This document shows positions 5,370 through 6,414 of a DNA stretch of 6,414 bases, one piece after another. The DNA comes from CAKZML01 sp041571575 (GTDB lineage: Bacteria; Pseudomonadota; Gammaproteobacteria; Steroidobacterales; BM003): contig JBFFTZ010000158.1 in assembly GCA_041571575.1 (NCBI GenBank), positions 1 to 6,414 on the forward strand, given 5' to 3'. A model generated the notes under the pieces. That model ran no database searches. It had not been told where the DNA came from and saw nothing but the letters and a program-made list of their open reading frames with translations. Numbering within the stretch: the stretch's first letter is position 1; each line of letters begins with the position of its first letter. The translations under genes and the position numbers were made by a program.

Positions 5370-6414
5370 CTAGTAAAGCTCAGTGCCTTCACGCAGGATT
5401 TTCGGGGTGACAAAGATCAGCAATTCTGACTTGTCCGAGCTGCGCTGGGTGGTCTTGAACAAGTAGCCGACCATGGGGATATCGCCCAGGTAAGGCACCT
5501 TGAATTCCACATCGCGGGTCTCAGTTTCGAAAATACCGCCGAGGACCACGGTCTCGCCATCGTCAACCAGAACCTGGGTGGCAATTTCGCGAGTATCAAT
5601 ACTCGGTACCAGGCCGCCGGTGGCGCTCTGAACGTTTTCACCCACGTTATCCTTGCTCACCACCAGGTCCATGACCACGCGGTCATCAGGAGTGATAAGA
5701 GGGGTAACCTGGAGGCTCAGCACAGCTTCCTTGAAGCGGGTGGTCGTGGCACCACTAGAGGCGCCTTCCTGGTAGGGAATCTCGACACCGGCCTTGATCC
5801 GTGCTTCCTTCTGGTTGGCGGTAATCAGGCGAGGCGTGGAGATAATCTCCGCACGATCCTCGGCCTGGGCTGCCGACAGTTCCAGATCCAGCAGGGTATT
5901 GGCACCCAGTACCGACAGGGCAATGGATCCGCCTCTTGTACTGGGAGGCAGGTTCACGTTGTAACGGTCGAAACGCGAGTCCCCCACCGGGACTTCAATC
6001 GCGCCATTAGAAATGCCGTTGGCGCGATTATCCATTTCACTGGCAATCATCGTGTCGGTTGCCGCCGATGAACCGGAGGTGGTCCACAAGCGGTTACTGG
6101 AATCTCTCTCGTACCGGGTCAGACCCAACTGTGCGCCAAGCTCACGGGAGAAGTCATCACTGACAATCACGATGCGCGATTCGATCAATACCTGCTTCAC
6201 AGGGATATCCAGCACCTCGACCAGGCGGCGGATTTCCATCAATCGTTCCGAAGTATCCTGGGCCAGCAAGGTGTTGGTGCGCTCGTCCACCGCGATGCTT
6301 CCGCGTTCAGACAACAGGGCGCCACCCTCGCCACCGCGAATCAACTCGGCAATGTCAGTAGCCTTTGCGTAGTTCACCTGGATGAATTCTGACCTCAGGG
6401 GAATAAGCTCATCC
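5370..6414 (-). CDS. pilQ: Type IV pilus secretin PilQ, C-terminal part
   Basis: The frame stays open to the right edge, giving 347 residues plus the TAG stop at 5370-5372; the GTG at 6375-6377 is internal. PilQ forms the outer-membrane ring through which type IV pili extend and through which DNA enters during competence. The fragment starts inside an N-domain: RSEFIQVNYAKATDIAEL (residues 7-24) through VEVLDIPVKQVLIESRIV is the typical end of a secretin N1 domain. The secretin core follows, with STPRLITANQKEARI, IPYQEGASSGATTTRFKEAV, QVLVDDGETVVLGG and the hallmark VPYLGDIPMVGYLF from about residue 306. SELLIFVTPKIL is near the end. The signal peptide, AMIN domains and earlier N-domains lie outside the window. 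These pilus-specific motifs separate it from type II secretion GspD. Confidence 0.95.
   Translation of the reverse strand, partial: DELIPLRSEFIQVNYAKATDIAELIRGGEGGALLSERGSIAVDERTNTLLAQDTSERLMEIRRLVEVLDIPVKQVLIESRIVIVSDDFSRELGAQLGLTRYERDSSNRLWTTSGSSAATDTMIASEMDNRANGISNGAIEVPVGDSRFDRYNVNLPPSTRGGSIALSVLGANTLLDLELSAAQAEDRAEIISTPRLITANQKEARIKAGVEIPYQEGASSGATTTRFKEAVLSLQVTPLITPDDRVVMDLVVSKDNVGENVQSATGGLVPSIDTREIATQVLVDDGETVVLGGIFETETRDVEFKVPYLGDIPMVGYLFKTTQRSSDKSELLIFVTPKILREGTELY

Noticed and set aside
5373..5400. Possible -10 (TTTACT) in the last pilQ codons as an aroK promoter
   Set aside because: Only four of six bases match, no -35 element is present at a suitable distance, and transcripts from it would meet the terminator.

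Overview
The window looks like a piece of a gammaproteobacterial chromosome. The main reasons are the gene order pilQ-aroK-aroB, typical of gammaproteobacteria with type IV pili, and proteins whose motifs read like the Pseudomonas/Marinobacter/Chromatiales versions of these families. G+C is moderate to high (roughly 55-63% in the lines inspected), except for the first ~300 bases, which I count at about 73%. I cannot name the genus from the sequence alone.

Layout on the plus strand: only the 3' part of an AMP-forming acyl-CoA synthetase (FadD-like, bases 1-648) is present, entering from the left edge. It meets the minus-strand genes tail to tail, with an 11-base gap. Two strong stem-loops lie at this junction, one inside the end of each gene.

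Layout on the minus strand, in direction of transcription (right to left): the C-terminal 347 residues of the type IV pilus secretin PilQ come in from the right edge. They are followed by a strong intrinsic terminator at 5311-5344. Next come aroK (shikimate kinase), aroB (3-dehydroquinate synthase) and a dGTP triphosphohydrolase-like gene; aroK and aroB overlap by 14 bases, aroB and the dGTPase gene by 4. A 77-base gap with a possible -10 box precedes pyrF (OMP decarboxylase) and hemE (uroporphyrinogen decarboxylase), which also overlap by 4 bases.

How the genes fit together: aroK and aroB supply steps of the shikimate pathway. The dGTPase-like protein acts on deoxynucleotide pools. PyrF makes UMP and HemE commits uroporphyrinogen to haem. 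All are housekeeping functions; PilQ belongs to the pilus/competence machinery. I found no mobile element, CRISPR array, RNA gene or defence locus, and no convincing unknown system. The points most worth a second look are the abrupt composition change inside the acyl-CoA synthetase gene, the terminator placed 15 bases before the aroK start, the unusual start codons at two coupled gene junctions, and a perfect 22-base palindrome inside hemE.
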